Assembly (NCBI GenBank): GCA_030549495.1
Contig: JAUIRK010000974.1
Coordinates: forward strand, 248,001 to 312,000
DNA: 64,000 nucleotides
Reading direction: 5' to 3'
Source of the DNA: Nectonema munidae
Taxonomy: Eukaryota; Nematomorpha; Nectonematoida; Nectonematidae
The translations under genes were made by a program, and so were the position numbers. Numbering within the stretch: the stretch's first letter is position 1; each line of letters opens with the position of its first letter. The notes beneath the pieces were generated by a model. It did no database searches. It was not told the origin of the DNA and worked only from the letters and a program-made list of their open reading frames with translations. This document shows positions 24,030 through 37,513 of this stretch, piece after piece.

Positions 24030-25235
24030 GGCGGTTGAGCACTTGTCAATCATATGGAGATTGAGGAGAAAATTTGAATAGTCAAAATCAGTGGTAGAGT
24101 GGAAAGTCCTATACAAAATCTCTACACAAGCTTTTTATCTGGGCGTTAAAATTTCAATTGTTCTGCTGATATTTTAACGCGCACCCCATCTTCTGAAACT
24201 TAATCTAATCTTTCTTGTATCTAATCTTAAGAAAAAGTGAAGCTTTTGAAATTGTTAATTTTAGAGAGTACCCTCCCACCTTCATTTTTAAATTTGAAAA
24301 TATTTGAGCCAAAAGTTTGAGAAAATCTTGATTTAAAGTTTGGCATCAGGCCATTGTAATGTGTAATCGCTTATATTCTGTGATACAATGATATTTTCAA
24401 AAACTAATATTGAGGTCATTATAACGGAAATCCTAAAAAAAAATTACCCAAAAGTCTCGAACAGAACATTTTTTGAAGGGGAATAATTGAATATATCTAC
24501 ACATTGTTATAGTGTGGAAAAAATCGCAAAATTATACGGTATACCGGTTATAAGTAACATAGGGTAGTAACATTCCAGGAGCACCCTTGGGCTTGCGGAT
24601 ATCATTGGTTAGGCAGGATTGTGCATATGTGTGTATAGGGTTTTTCATTGGATAGAAAATTTTTGCCTTCATTGGTAGTTATTATCTTTTTGCAAAGAAT
24701 AAGCAAACTTTTGGTAAATATTTTTTATTAACTCTTTGATTGAGGAGCAGTATGACACCGATGTCCTAGAGAAATTAAAATCACCTTCTTTAAACATAAA
24801 ATTCTTTTGAAAAAGAAAACTGCCGACCAGTTTTAAATATCTCGTAGTCAAAGTGGTAATGTTCAAAAATAACTAAAAGCAATTTAAAAAGTTTTTCAAT
24901 AAACATCTTTAATTTTTATTCATTTTTGAGTTATTAAACAAATCTAGTTAAAAGTAAAATTTGAATATTTATTAACCCTTTGAGGACAAAAATTTTCAAT
25001 AGTAATCGTCTTTTTAAAAATTAAAATGTTGAGAAAAAAGCATTGATAAAAATGAGAAGATAATAATAGTTACACATACATAAACACTAAAAATCGCAAC
25101 ATTACCTTTATTTTTAAGAACCTATATAGATTACTTTATATCAATTTAATTTTTAAAGAACAAAAGGTTCACTATTGGTTTAAGAAATCTATAAAATCTC
25201 TTTATAAAATGATGAAGTAGCAAAAGACAACTTAC

Positions 25236-25481
25236 ACACCCGGTAAAGGTGACAGGCATCAAAATGATGATGTCCAGTATGTGAGAGACCTTGCAGCACA
25301 ACTTGAAGACGGTAGCCAACTCGGATGGACTTGCTCCAATTTCACTATTCCGCTTCATCAACAAACTCATGAAGGAGGCATCTGAGTTGGGGTTGCCTTC
25401 TCCTTGCTTCAACTTACACCCACTACACTCGTCCAAATGAAAGCTGGCCACGTCAAAAGGAAAATGCGAGACGCATGCCAT
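25236..25481 (-). CDS. ILF2: NF45/ILF2, first coding exon (exon A)
   Basis: Encodes 82 residues: HFPFDVASF (human PHIPFDFYLCEMAF), then DASFMSLLMKRNSEIGASPSE and VFKLCCKVSHILDIIILMPVTFTG, matching NF45 TSFSEALLKRN...VIDNLIVAPGTF. The start codon at 25481 is preceded in frame by TGA and lies 6 nt after an AG acceptor. The arginine/glycine-rich N-terminus of vertebrate NF45 is therefore missing. The donor is TGT followed by GTAAGT (perfect consensus), phase 0. NF45 is the partner of NF90/NF110 in RNA processing. Exons A-D add up to 333 residues against 390 in human, the shortfall being the N-terminus and an unfound last exon. Confidence 0.92.
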
Positions 25482-25500
25482 TCACACCTACAAACACAAA
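25482..25500 (-). promoter_or_regulatory. Splice or trans-splice acceptor before the ILF2 start
   Basis: Minus strand TTTGTGTTTGTAG ends at 25488, with only GTGTGA before the ATG. A pyrimidine-rich AG so close to the start fits addition of a spliced leader or splicing from an untranslated exon. The sequence alone cannot separate these. Confidence 0.5.
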
Positions 25501-25649
25501 GGGTGCCTTCATTTTAGCATTTTTCTTTCTTTCAACCAAATCCACACAAGATCTGAACTGGGAAGAGAGAAACAGAGCTATATATTAACTAGTTTTTTGG
25601 CGTAGGACTTTTTACCGAAAGATATTTAGACATTATAAATCTGCAACAT

Positions 25650-25990
25650 GGGTATTGAAAATCAATAAAAAGACTATTGAAAGATAAAACCTTAGCGGAA
25701 AAGCAGGAAGATAGCAAAAGATTAAGAAAAAATTTTAGTAAAAAAAGATCAAAAAGGTTTAAAAAACACCTAGACCAAACAAATCTGTGAAATCCATCAG
25801 TTTTGCAATTTTTTAAAAGCTATTGAAAGATTAAAACTTATAAGACAATTTAATATCTTTCGCTATCTTCCAGTAAGTTTTTATCCTTCAATAGTTTTTT
25901 TAATAATTTTCCAATACAGATTTTAAAGGTTTATAGTGTTTTTTTTAATCTTTTTTGATATTTTTACAAAAAAATTCTATATCCTCTCGA
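25650..25990. repeat. Foldback repeat
   Basis: About 25655-25722 (ACTATTGAAAGATAAAAC ... GGAAGATAGCAAAAGATT) is mirrored at 25851-25915 (CGCTATCTTCC ... ATCCTTCAATAGT). The arms are about 65 bp with a 130-bp loop. The GAAGATAGC core recalls the unit in the palindrome at 0.2-0.4 kb, but the relation is weak. Confidence 0.5.
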
Positions 25991-26880
25991 CCAGTGAAGT
26001 TTCAGCGAACGGCTAAAAGCGAATTCATGTGACCTGAGAGTAACAGCTTTAATTAGCGTTCACGTGTGGCTAAAAAATTTTCATCTGGGCCTAACTCTAG
26101 TCTCTACATTTAGCCAATAATATTAAATACTTTTCATCGTGTACCAGTGGTGGCATATTGTAAGTTACGATTCGAAATTGCGTAGGAAAAAAAAGTAAAC
26201 TACGAAACATATCGAAGTTTGGTACGATTTTGATCTTTGACACGTTTTATTTTATCGAACCTGTGAGTATCAAGTTCAAACCCGCTACTTAGATTATTAT
26301 AACATAAAAATTGAACCGGGATTTTCCATAATTTAAAAAATCCTTATTGTTCTTGTTACCATTCTACAGCTCTACTATTCTCAAGTCTTCTTCGTGAAAT
26401 TGAAAACGTTGTGAGTCAACAACGAAATTGATGGTTTCAATAAGCTTTCATATTTTTCCACATTAACCGCGTTTATGCAAGATTTTAAGGTTATAACATA
26501 TTCCCGTCAATAAGGTTTTCTGATTTGCTTGTTGACCACAAATGTAATAATCCAGAAAGAATATCATATATTATATCTATATATCAGTGATATTACATCT
26601 AATTATACAAAAGATTGAAGTAATTGATTTACCTAATACAAGAGAAGAGTATTGATCAAACTGTTTTCATAGTTCATTTTGAAATTATGAATTTTTTGAT
26701 ATGATTAACGTTGCAATAATATTAAATTTAGAGTAAACTTTTTCAACATTTGTCTATGTTTACATGAATTTCTTGTCTAACAGTTTATATGAAATTTAAT
26801 GTTTTTAAATTTTGCTTTACAAACTTAAATCGTCTTTTTAAATGAATAAAATTAAAAAAATATATTAAAAAACATTATAT
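25991..26880. other. No gene seen
   Basis: AT-rich. CAGTGGTGGCATATTGTAAG at 26145 resembles the inverse of sequences ending near 23160 and 27692 (CCGTAACGTAGGCTATCACT). This suggests decayed ends of an hAT-type non-autonomous element, but no target-site duplication was confirmed. Confidence 0.35.
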
Positions 26881-26884
26881 TAAT

Positions 26885-27500
26885 ATGCAATGATTCATCA
26901 TCATCATCATTTATTTTTAGAAGGTGGTTTTTCCTAGTAAAAAGGGTGCACCTTCCTTATTCAATATGGAACCATAATAATACAATGCATTTATTAATTT
27001 CTTCCATTTACTTCCATCCGAGTTATCTTTCTCCTCTAAATTAAATCTTTTCAAATCTTTGTCAACCACGTTCTTCCATCTCAGGTGCGGCCTTCCGTTT
27101 TTGGTTGTTCCTTCTATTTTCATCTTTGTCACTCTTTTGAATCCAGGTTTCATCTTCTCTTTTCTCTATGTGTCGCAGCCATCTCAACCTGTTCTTGCTA
27201 GTTCTACCTCCAGACTTTCAACATCTCATTTAATTCTTGCCTTTTATTTATTTCTTTTTGGGGAAAATAGATCTTAACATGTTTTTTCCTACATTTATCA
27301 ATCTTTTTTCATCGGCCTTGTGTAACGCCTATGTCTCACTCCCATATAATAACACTGGCTTCACATAAAATTTATACACTGCGCCTTTACACAATTCAGG
27401 AATGTCTTTTGCTTTCAGAATGCCATCTAACTCTCTGAACTTTATCCATGCGCTCTTGATTCTTCGATTTATTGTGACCTCACATGAGCCACTTTATTGA
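26885..27500 (-). mobile_element. LINE 3' end (reverse transcriptase tail)
   Basis: On the minus strand 27420-26917 reads VYKFYVKPVLLYGSETWALH, then after a frame change TKMKIEGTTKNGRPHLRWKN VVDKDLKRFNLEEKD. This is the end of a non-LTR retrotransposon ORF (ETW block, then the GRP+xRW motif). It finishes in a short (TGA/ATG)n microsatellite tail at 26890-26911, as in RTE-like LINEs. 5'-truncated and frameshifted. Confidence 0.7.
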
Positions 27501-28544
27501 ATATGCAATGATTGTAGCAAAGAATATTGGAGGCATTCATTCGCAAGGTAAGGAAGTCACCAAACAATTCCTTTTGATCATGCTTGATTCCGTTATTACG
27601 CTTGTATTTTTTTCATTAAAATTTCGATGATTTCACGGTACGAAATTTGAACATATGAAATTTCTTTTTGAACCGTAACGTAGGCTATCACTTCCTTTTA
27701 CACACGTGCCGAAAAGTATTAAAATATTCAATAAATTATTATCCATACGTTTTTTTTATTATAATTTAACTGTTTCGTTAGCTCTTTCAGGCATTGGTTT
27801 TGGAAAAGGAAGCATCTGCTTTTCTTTTTGAATGGATTTTTATGTAACTTAAAGCAGACTATTTTTTATTTCGGGTGTCAGTTATGTCCCATTTTGGCTG
27901 AAGGTGTTAGAATGAATTAAATTACAAAAGACAAAGAAAGAACGGTCTATTCACAGTTTTGTGAAAAGGTAAAAAGACGTTTCACTATAACAAGAGTTGG
28001 CTAAATGCAGAAAGGCCTATAAAAAAATTATCGGATGTTTGCAAAAATGAAAAAAGGGATAAAATGAAGTTGTTTCAATCATTTTCTACATTTTTAAGAT
28101 TTTTTTGATAATTTCTAAACAAAGATAAAAATTAATTAATCAATTTTTAATTAGGGCACTTAAAAGTCAGCTTTTGATTTCTAATAGCACTTATTCTAAA
28201 ATATGAAAAAAGTACTTTTCCCTGAGAGTACTCAATGGTTCTATGGAAATACTTTCTCAGTTTAAACAAAGCTTTGTTTTGAACTGATAGATTATACTCA
28301 TATAGAGATAGTATAATCTAGGGACTAACAACAACAACAACAAAAAAGTCTTATTTTATAGAGTTTGTGTAAAAGAAGTCCAAGTCAACAATAGATCAAC
28401 TTTTTTTATAGTCAATTTTTTGTAAGTATTCTAGATTTTGCAAAATTTGACAAGTTAAAACAAAGGACATATATTCAACACTTTTGGAATTTCTTTTATA
28501 TACTTAACACTTATCAGCTTACATAAAAAATGTCTTTCAAGAGC

Positions 28545-29060
28545 CCACATGACTACATGTGTAGTTTTTTCAAAATTTAGCAACAAAACATGTAAAAATC
28601 GATACAAACCAATTTGTAAGTATCAAAAAATATATATAATTACTACATTAAATTAATGAACAAAGTATTTTGTGTAAACTTATACATAAAAAATGTCTTC
28701 GAAAGCTCCCTTAACTACATATCTAGTTTTTTGAAATGTACCAACAAACATGAAAATACTTATTTAGAACACGTAGTAAATATACAAAAAATATAATTTC
28801 AAGATTTCTTAACCTTTTTATAGATTCGCACCTTTTTAACCTTTTTAGTGATTCGAACTACATATGTACTTTTATCTAAAACTTAACTACACATGTAGTT
28901 TTTTGACTAATATTTTTGAAATAAGAATGCAAATTTTGTTTTCATCGTGATAAGGGCTCCTTCTGATATATTTACTTCATCTTTTCAAGTTTGACATTTT
29001 TCGTGTTTCTTAATGTATGAACATTCAAATTGTGTTTTCTACATATGTAGTTTAGTAGGC
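28545..29060. repeat. Cluster of palindromic ACTACATATGTAGT motifs
   Basis: ACTACATGTGTAGTTTTTT (28552), ACTACATATCTAGTTTTTT (28714), ACTACATATGTAC (28858), ACTACACATGTAGTTTTTT (28890) and CTACATATGTAGTTT (29040) occur within 0.5 kb. The first two sit in a longer imperfect direct repeat (CATAAAAAATGTCTT ... CAACAAA..ATG) with a period of about 165 bp. Confidence 0.6.
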
Positions 29061-29639
29061 TGATAAGGAAGGGTTATAAGAGTTCACAAACCAACTAAAA
29101 ATATGTATTTCTTTTTTATAATAATTATTTGAGAGATCATTTTTAAAATCGATAAAAAATGTTGACTCCGCCATATAAATAAAATAATTGAAAAACGTAA
29201 TCTTCGGATCTTACATTGAAAGATGCATTCGATTTACATTCAAATTTGAGGATGAAGTATGTGGTATGAGAAACTAGATGGAAAAAACAAAATAAGGAAA
29301 TCATAAACATCAACATCAAAGTCCATATACGCGACAGTCATTTTTTTTATTGTAAAGCTTTTGTCTAAAGATCGATCCAATCCAGCCTTTTCAAAAGAGA
29401 ATTCTTAAAAATATCGCATACTCTCTTGCAATAATCATATTAATAATAATTGGGAAAAGTGAGTATAGAAACATTTTTTCGTCAATTTTTTACAAATAAA
29501 GTCAACTTTTTAAAGTCGTTAGGTCAATTTTTCAAGGATTATGGGCCAAATTTTGTTGCTCCTAATAATAATACATACCAATCAGTGATGGTTGTTTGTG
29601 CAATTTTTTTATTCTGGGGCAGTCACAGAAAAGGCTAGT

Positions 29640-30935
29640 TAGGCGTTAGATGACAGATTGAGTTTATTACGTTTGTTGGTTTCCAATGACTACAGAAAGG
29701 TTGCTAGCAGAGATAAGTGGTAGAAAATAATAGGAGAATTTGTACTGCTGGAGAAGCTAATGTTGGTATATCCTGTAAAGAAGGTGCTAAGACAAGCCTT
29801 GGACTCAAACATTAGTCTCCATGCATTATTTGTCCTGAATGTGATAAATTATTCTTTTGTTGGACAGTTGTTGTCAGAATATCTTCACTCACATTAAAAG
29901 GATTTTTATCCATGGTACAATTGGAATCTTCAAAGTACTACTACAAGCTTTCCAAGATGCCGATCAGATGATCTCTAACGTCTATCTTCAGAATTCAAGG
30001 TAGGAAATTGTCAAAACTCACATTCCAACACATCTCATGCATAGTTAGAATTTCGCATAAAAGGAAGCGATCTTTTTCCGAAGTTTAAGTGATGTGGTTT
30101 GTCTTTCTTGAAGTTTAAATTTCCTGTATTCACTCCAAAGATATCAGCTAGGTAGAACAAACGCGTCATTCATGATACACCGTTAACTGGGATTGCTGTA
30201 ACATTTTGATTTGAAGAAATTACAATCTTGATCACATCATCCAAAACAACCTTGAAGGACTCAGGAAGCTCTAGTGAAGCCACCACATACCCATGAATGA
30301 TACAGGGCACATACCTGATATCTGGATTTTTCTTTCAACAAGCCATGGAACCCTTGGTTCTTGCTCAACATGCTTGGGACTTAATCAACTGATACCTGAA
30401 AAACATTGGTCTAATCTAGACCTGTCTTTCTCAGAAACCCATCCACTGTGTGAATATATCTGCCTAGACCTTTTATAATTTCAGCAAATCATAACATAGT
30501 CATATTTTCTCTTTGATATTGCCTTCATGAACTTATCTAATGAACCGAATCAAAGTGGCATAAGATGCAACATCACTGCTTTCATCTAACTGCATTAAAA
30601 ATTTAGGATAGAAACGTGATAATACTTCTGAAATAAGTTATTCGAGAATGCGAGCAGCGATATCGTCTATCCTTTTGCGAATTGCATTGTTGGAGTGAAA
30701 TACTATATAACCTTTTGTCTTGATCCAAGCCACATGATCTTTACACCATTATGATTGAGCATGGAATAAAAATAACTCTTCAGCTTTAAAAACAGCCACG
30801 AATTGTGAAACCAGTTCAATTTTGCAAATTTCACAACCATCAGATTGTTGGCCTTTTGTTGAAAAAATGGAGATCTGGGAGACACTACGAGAATGACATT
30901 TTATTAGATGTTACTTCAGCTTTTCAGATTTCAGA
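29640..30935 (-). mobile_element. hAT transposase pseudogene (ZBED5/FAM200-like)
   Basis: Minus-strand pieces in family order: NNAIRKRIDDIAARILE, FLMQLDESSDVASYATLIRF (the LDESTD block), ADIFTQWMGF, then MFFRYQLIKSQAC and YVPCIIHGYVVASLELPESF (HCxxHRxxLAxK block). Many stops and frame changes lie between them, so it is an old inactive domesticated-type hAT copy. The downstream part (30200-29640) is too decayed to follow. Confidence 0.7.
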
Positions 30936-31019
30936 TTATCATTGATTAGAAAGTATAACACACATCGTGACCGATCTCCCAAACATTCGGGGGCGAGGGG
31001 AAGGGGGCGCCCCCCCCCC

Positions 31020-31540
31020 CATAATTTTCTATAAGTAAGAGTTGCTGCTTGTTTTTAAAACATATATGATGATCGCATTATAGGGTGTAATGATCATTCG
31101 AATACATGATAATATAAGATAAAGATAAGCAGATTTTCGAGTCAAACATCATGTCTTTGAAATTCCTATCAAAAATATTTTACAAACGATATATAATTAT
31201 AAAAATCCATTGTTTCAAAATGCACAAAATAAGTAAGCAATGTTTCACAGTGTCTCCTTGTAGTATTTTTGAGGATCCACTTGATTTTCTCATCTTCTTC
31301 TTTCACAGTGATTCTATTTCTCGTTTTGTCCCCTTCTCTGTTTTTCTCTTCTGCTTTCTCTGCTAAAACTCAATAATCACTCAATCTCTCTTCTCTCATT
31401 TAAGCTCTCTTCTTTCACTAAGCTCTCCTATCTCATTCAGCTCTCTTTTCTCTAATTTGTATTTAGAGTTAAATTAAAAACTATTCTATTTTATCTCATT
31501 AGAAACTGGTTTTTAGCGAAATATAAGTTCAATATTTTCA
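31020..31540. other. No gene seen
   Basis: Follows a G/C homopolymer block at 30987-31020. It holds a CTCT-rich stretch (31320-31460) with repeated AGCTCTC units. No recognisable gene. Confidence 0.4.
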
Positions 31541-32660
31541 GAACCTTTTTTCATGATACCAAAGTTCAGCCATTCAAATTAATCACAGATTTTTGGTAAA
31601 AATTTAGTTCCATCAATACACCAAATATTTTGCAAAATTGAAAATTTGTTTGTTTTTAAATGAGAGAAAAATAGTTTTCAATCGTTACAATTTTATATCA
31701 ATGAATATTGTCAGACTCGCGTTAAAATTTTTTTTTCAACAAATGTCATTTAATCTTTATCAGTACATTTTGTAACATTTGAAAACTTTAATTTTTTCAA
31801 GTCAAGAAATTTTTTTTCAATAGCTATTTGGGAATGAATATTTTGACTAGCTATTCATTTTAAAAGCAAAAATATTCTATTTGTTTAAGATTTGAGCAGA
31901 GATATATTTTATAATGTTCGATTGTTAAATTTTGTAAGTTACACTCTACATAATTAATTAAATAATTTTTGTTAAGAAAATTTGTTGATTGTTATAATAA
32001 AAATATTTTATCGAAACAAAATGTTTCAGTTGTTAAAAATGTACTTTTTATGACAGCTGTCAGAATTTTATTTGTAGACAGAGAAATAGTGAAAAAAGGC
32101 AATGATTTTCTTGTTCTCGTATACTATGATTTTTATAATTTATGTTAGTTTAAATAGTTTTTTTTATGATTTTGTGTTCGACTTAAATAATTTTATGAAA
32201 AGTGGTTAAACTAACATTTTTTGTATACTATGATTCCTTACAAAATGTATAAAATAAAAGCATTACCAAATCACCCTATAAGGGTTAGCTACTTCAACGT
32301 TGGCTTTTGCTGGATATAAAAACTTGAAAATATCAAATAAACTATCGTATTTTTTATGCCTCCTATTATTTTGAAATTATTCTGAGATTTCAAGGATGTG
32401 CGCCCGTAAATCAATCACATTTTTTTCATATAAACATCGCAGGGTGTCTAGTAGACTCTTTTCCTTCAGACTACATTCACTCATATAAAACTCGCCAACC
32501 TCCAGTTATTTGTTTTCAGTTGTTTTCTCTATCAATCAAATATCCTTTCATCAATTCCTGCAGTGTGCCTGATAGACTACTTCATTTTCAAATGAAAAGC
32601 CTATTCGCCCCCCAACAATTTTGGATTTTTTTAAACTAGTGTATATGCGATATGGAAATT
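31541..32660 (-). repeat. Dispersed non-coding repeat, copy B (inverted)
   Basis: Reverse complement of parts of copies A and C. 31541-31800 pairs with 39520-39760. 31800-32385 pairs with both A (8150-8757) and C. 32395-32660 pairs only with A (7050-7320). A segment of about 0.8 kb present in A is missing at the 32390 junction. Confidence 0.7.
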
Positions 32661-35154
32661 TAATAACCGAAGAGGCGCGAGTAAGTTCTAAGTGGAGGCG
32701 TGAGTTCTTAATAAAATCAAACATTTTCTGAAATGTGAGAAAATATTAAGAATTATATGAAACAAATGTATAAATACCACGTTGCCATTACTTATTTACC
32801 ATCTGCTAATCTATTTTCTGTATTGGATAACTTGATGTATTTTTTTAATTTTGAGTTGTAATGTCAAATAAATAAATTTAATCATTCATTTCCTAATATC
32901 TATCCTCTATCTTATATCTTATAATATTATTCATATGCCCTTTGTTCATCTCCTATCGACACACAATGATAAACTCATGCATCAAAACTCTAGGCCATTT
33001 TCCAACCAACTACTTGAGCCAAATCCTCTCCCACCCCAATTTATTAAACGTTCTATCTTCTTCGATTAAAACCATCGAACCCATCCTACTAACGCATCCT
33101 CATTAAGCACACTTAGTTTCTTTTACTTACATTTTAGAAATCTCTCAACTTTATTTCCATCACCATTGTCAAGCTCAAACCGCCTTCAAGCTTTCAACAA
33201 CGCTCTCGAACGATATTTTTTGAAAATTTAGGAGGGAATTAAATGTGTAGATAGATGCAAGGGGCGTGAAGAGAAAGGTTTGCTCTTAGAGGGGGACGAT
33301 GGTAAAAAGGTTGAGAGCTACTATAGTTACTATAATTACTGTAGTATCATACTATAGTAATTAGAATAAACTATTTTAAGTTATGCAAAGCATGGTTTAA
33401 TAAAATATGAAAAATTTATTGTTCTTCTTGACAGGTCTAAGGATTCGAAGGCAAGAACTTGTTCGAGTTGAACTTTATAAAACTTTGATTCCGACAGAAT
33501 CAATATTGTTTGTAACAATACTATTAAAATTTGCAATCAAAATACTGGTAAATTCTTGAATAAATTCAAGAAAATATTATTATTTCACTATTGAATAAAT
33601 TTTTCATAGCGATAGAAATATTAAGACCAAACGTAGAGTATAGCATAGTGTTACTTCATAAGGTATGAAGGTATAATATACAAGCAAAATTAGCAGCTGC
33701 TGTGTTTTTTTCTGTTCAGCGTCTTCACTGCTATACTTTAGATACTATTTTATAATTTAGTAACTTATTTTCAGGGCCAGATTAATATAGGGGCTATTTA
33801 AAAAAGTTATTGAAAAAAACACATATATATGCAAAATATACAATCGGATAAATATATAATCAATGTTTTTTTGGTTTTTTTCTTTAAACAACATACGTAA
33901 CAATTAATACTTGTATATTATACATTGTTTAAAAATAACCTTTTCTTAGACAGGTCATAAAGCCGAGGATCTATATTTAGAGGGAGGCGGCTAACAGTTT
34001 CTTTAAATCACATAGTCCCACAACAAGCCTATATTTTTTTCCAGGGCACACGTTCCCTAACCCGCCCATGCTTATTTTATATATATTCTTTATTTTAAAA
34101 TTTTTTAATTTTTGGCATTTTTAAGTCAATTATAATTAAAATTTTTTAAAAAATACGATTGACATTTTACTTACTATAAAGAATAGGTTTGAAAAAAAAA
34201 TCAAATTCAACGCGTGAGTGTGAGTTGTTTGATGCGCCTCGCATACATAAGCCACCTATGCTGTAAATTCGGTTAAAATTTTAGTCGCCAATTCCTATAA
34301 AAAATTGTAATTTTTTATTTTTTTAAATAATAAATTTGTTATTTTATAAAAAATAAATTCTAAACTCAAAGGCTGATTATAAAGGAATTTTCTGTATGAT
34401 AAAAAAGATCCAAACTAAACGCGAAAAATTAATACAAAATCAAAACATAGAATAATACAAATTGGTACGAATATAAACGAGAACATGGTTAATAAAGAAA
34501 TTGTTGGATATAATCTATTTTTGTAATAAAATTTTTTTTATATATTTTATTATGATTTTTGGGAACATAAACATAAATATACTTTATAAATACAGGTTTT
34601 TCAAATTTCTAATAAAATAGTAACAAATTATTGATATTTTTATCATGTATTTAAATTATGAAACACATTCTACAGAAAAATGCTAATAAAATTATAAAAA
34701 TAAGATGTGCAAATTATAATCAGTTATAAAATGTTGAAGCTAAGGTTATAATTGTTGTGGTGATGTTGCTTTTATATCATTTATATATATATTTGTTTTG
34801 TACGTTTTTTTATAACCATTATCCTTTTCCCTTATCTCTGTTATTCCAAACTCAACTTTATGTATTTCTTTTACTCAACTGTTTATAATCTCATTGATGT
34901 TAACAGCAACTTGAATGTACACAGTGGAAACTCATGGAGATTATGAAGAGTTTACCGTATTTGTTTATAATTAGGTTAAAATTTTCTTTTTTAAAATTCC
35001 AAACTGTTGAACATCATTTAAAACAATATTTAATGATAATTTTTATTTTTTATATATGATAAATTTGAATTTATGTGTTGTTTTTAAGCAAACTTTTTAG
35101 GAACATCACATCATTGAGCATTCAAATTTAACTTAAGAAGCTTAAATATATATA
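32661..35154. other. No gene seen
   Basis: AT-rich sequence with small palindromes near 33310-33360 (ACTATAGTTACTATAATTAC) and no recognisable frame on either strand. Confidence 0.4.
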
Positions 35155-35801
35155 CACTAGAACTTACGTTGTACGTACGGCACGGGACCGAACGGCGGAC
35201 GTAAAACGTAGAATTCGTAAAATCCAGGTTGACCTTTACATTGACATACAACACGAAAATCCTAGCCTGGATCACACATGGTCACACCGTGTACGACGTG
35301 AGGGACTATGGCAGCTAAAGAAGACTACTACAGTAAAGTTGGATGATCATCCCTGAAGTTGAGCTGTTTTCATAATAAAGTCTTAAATAAAAAATATCAG
35401 TGTATGTATGAGCTACCCTGGACGTAATTGACAGTTGTATATGAGGATATCCTTTACACGTGTTGCGACTCGCTGATAGCCCATTCATTCACAAGGCGGA
35501 GTATCGTTTGATGTTTGACAATGCGCGCTCATTATACGAAAACAACAAGAATAGCATCGGAGATAACAAGTACACTGTACAGTACGTTCAGTGTTAGAAT
35601 GCATTGTTTTGCGATCTAATTAGCGTTATTTAAATTACTCATAGTAAAATAAAACTGAAAGACAATAATTTATTAACCTTTATAAACTTTTTAATACATA
35701 AAATCACAAAGAAAAAACGTATTAATAATGCATTTAATTTTAGCGAGGACGTAAAATCCAGGAAACGTAAAATCAGGGTACGTAAAACGTAGGTTCTACT
35801 G
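35155..35801. mobile_element. pogo/Tigger-type MITE (647 bp)
   Basis: Left end CACTAGAACTTACGTTGTAC preceded by TA. Right end GTACGTAAAACGTAGGTTCTACTG, the inverse with a few changes, followed by AT. CAGTAGAACCT-type ends with a TA target are typical of pogo/Tigger. TACGT/ACGTAAAA motifs recur at both ends. Its GC content is higher than its surroundings. No transposase frame is present. Confidence 0.65.
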
Positions 35802-37513
35802 ATAATATAAGTTTAAATTATTAAATAATTTATGCTTATAAGTATTTTGCATAATTTTTATAAGTTAATTAATAAAAAAATTTAGTTTGTAATATCAAAA
35901 ATATATTTATATACAAAATTAAAATTTATCATAGATAAAAATAACTTTAAATATTTTTAAATGGAAAACTAAAAAAAGAAAGGAAAACATAAACTTTTAA
36001 AATTAAGAGTTTAGCTCAAATTTAAGTATTTTTTATAAAAATATATTTATTCTTAAGTCACTTTGTATGTTACTGCGTTCCAGACGGTTTTCTACTTTTT
36101 AATAATACCTGAGTCAGGATGAAGATTGTGTCTAAAAAGGGGGATTGAAGTAAGTAGAGTTAAAAGAGAAGTTTGGGAGGAAGGAATCTGAAAAAATTGT
36201 ATATTTTTTTAAATATTCTTTATTATTTTTCAAATCAGGCAGTTTGTTTACAGGAGAGTATTATTTTTTGATAGTGTAATATTTGTAAATATCAGATATA
36301 ATCGATTTTCTAATTAGCTTAAGTGCTAGAAGTTGTTTTGGTTTATCATGCGATATTCTCTTTTGGAGAAAGGATGTGAAGGTGTTGAAAAGATGATAGA
36401 GTATACGATATGTTGTTTGAGAGATTGAGCGGATTCTTTATTTGGAAAGTAAAAAAAAGGTGTTGTTTCTGATTGTTAGGATTTATAGTTAGGACTAGTG
36501 TTTATTGAGTTTTATTTTCTGATACTGGGTCAATTTTTGACAAACGAGGGAGATATGTTGTTTCAAAGTTTTTGAATATGTTATCTAAAATAGAAGATAT
36601 GTTTGAAACCATTTTTGTATGTTATAATAGTCAGCATTCAGTTAAGTCCCTTGTGATGAATATGTTGAACGTAGAGGAGATACTAGTGAGAGTTGTACAT
36701 ATTGAAAGTGAGAAGTTATGTTGTATGAGTGGTGTATAAAATGGAAGCAGAGGAGAGTAAAGTAAGGCAATTTCTCATTAGATTTTTGAATTTACAATAC
36801 TTACTTTTTAATCAGATGGCCTAGTTGTATTGTAATATTTTGTTCGGGTCATTACAGGTTCGATTATTGATTTAGATATCATTATCATCTGTCCAGTCAT
36901 GGAAGAATATTCTTCTTTTAAATGCGATACCTAATTAATTTTATAAGATTTTATTTATTTTTTACTACAAGCTGAATATGGCAAAGAAATAATTTAAAGT
37001 ATATTTTGATTTTTATTGCAACAAATTATTTTCTTCCTGAGTATAATAAAAAATTTCTGAAAAAAACAATAAATAGTCAAATTTAATTGAATAATAAAAC
37101 ATAAAAAATTTTAAAATTTATTTTATATATGTAATATTATATATATGCACTTATCCACTTTCACTCTGCCCTGTATTTTGTGAACCCACTGTCCTGTAAT
37201 AAATTATATAAAACTATATCTTCTGGGCAGGCTAAAATTAGACTTAATAACGAGAACATTTCAATATGCGATGTAATATCAACCTTCCAATCAAAAATCA
37301 TTTCAGTATAAAGACTTACTACATTCAATCAGTATAATTAAATATAAAAGTTTCCCCAAAAAATGGATTGCTTTTTACTCATATATTTGGAGGTTGAAAA
37401 TATATTTTTTTATTTTATTGAAAGTCTTGTGGTTATAAAAACTAGAGGGATAATTGCCCTACACACTCCTTTATAGCACCCTGTTATTAACAGAAAAACA
37501 ATGTGTGAAAATC
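35802..37513. other. No gene seen
   Basis: AT-rich, without long frames or recognised repeats. Only scattered short poly-A/T runs. Confidence 0.4.

Larger units (their letters stand above)
17327..25235 (-). other. ILF2 intron A-B (7.9 kb)
   Basis: GTAAGT donor after exon A and TTTATAG acceptor before exon B. It contains the low-complexity block at 17695-17835, a Mutator-like element (18225-19950) and a piggyBac-like MITE (23780-24029). Between 19950 and 23780 and between 24030 and 25235 I see only AT-rich sequence and short meaningless frames. A CAGTGTATGG-containing unit is shared by 22180 and 23560. Confidence 0.7.
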
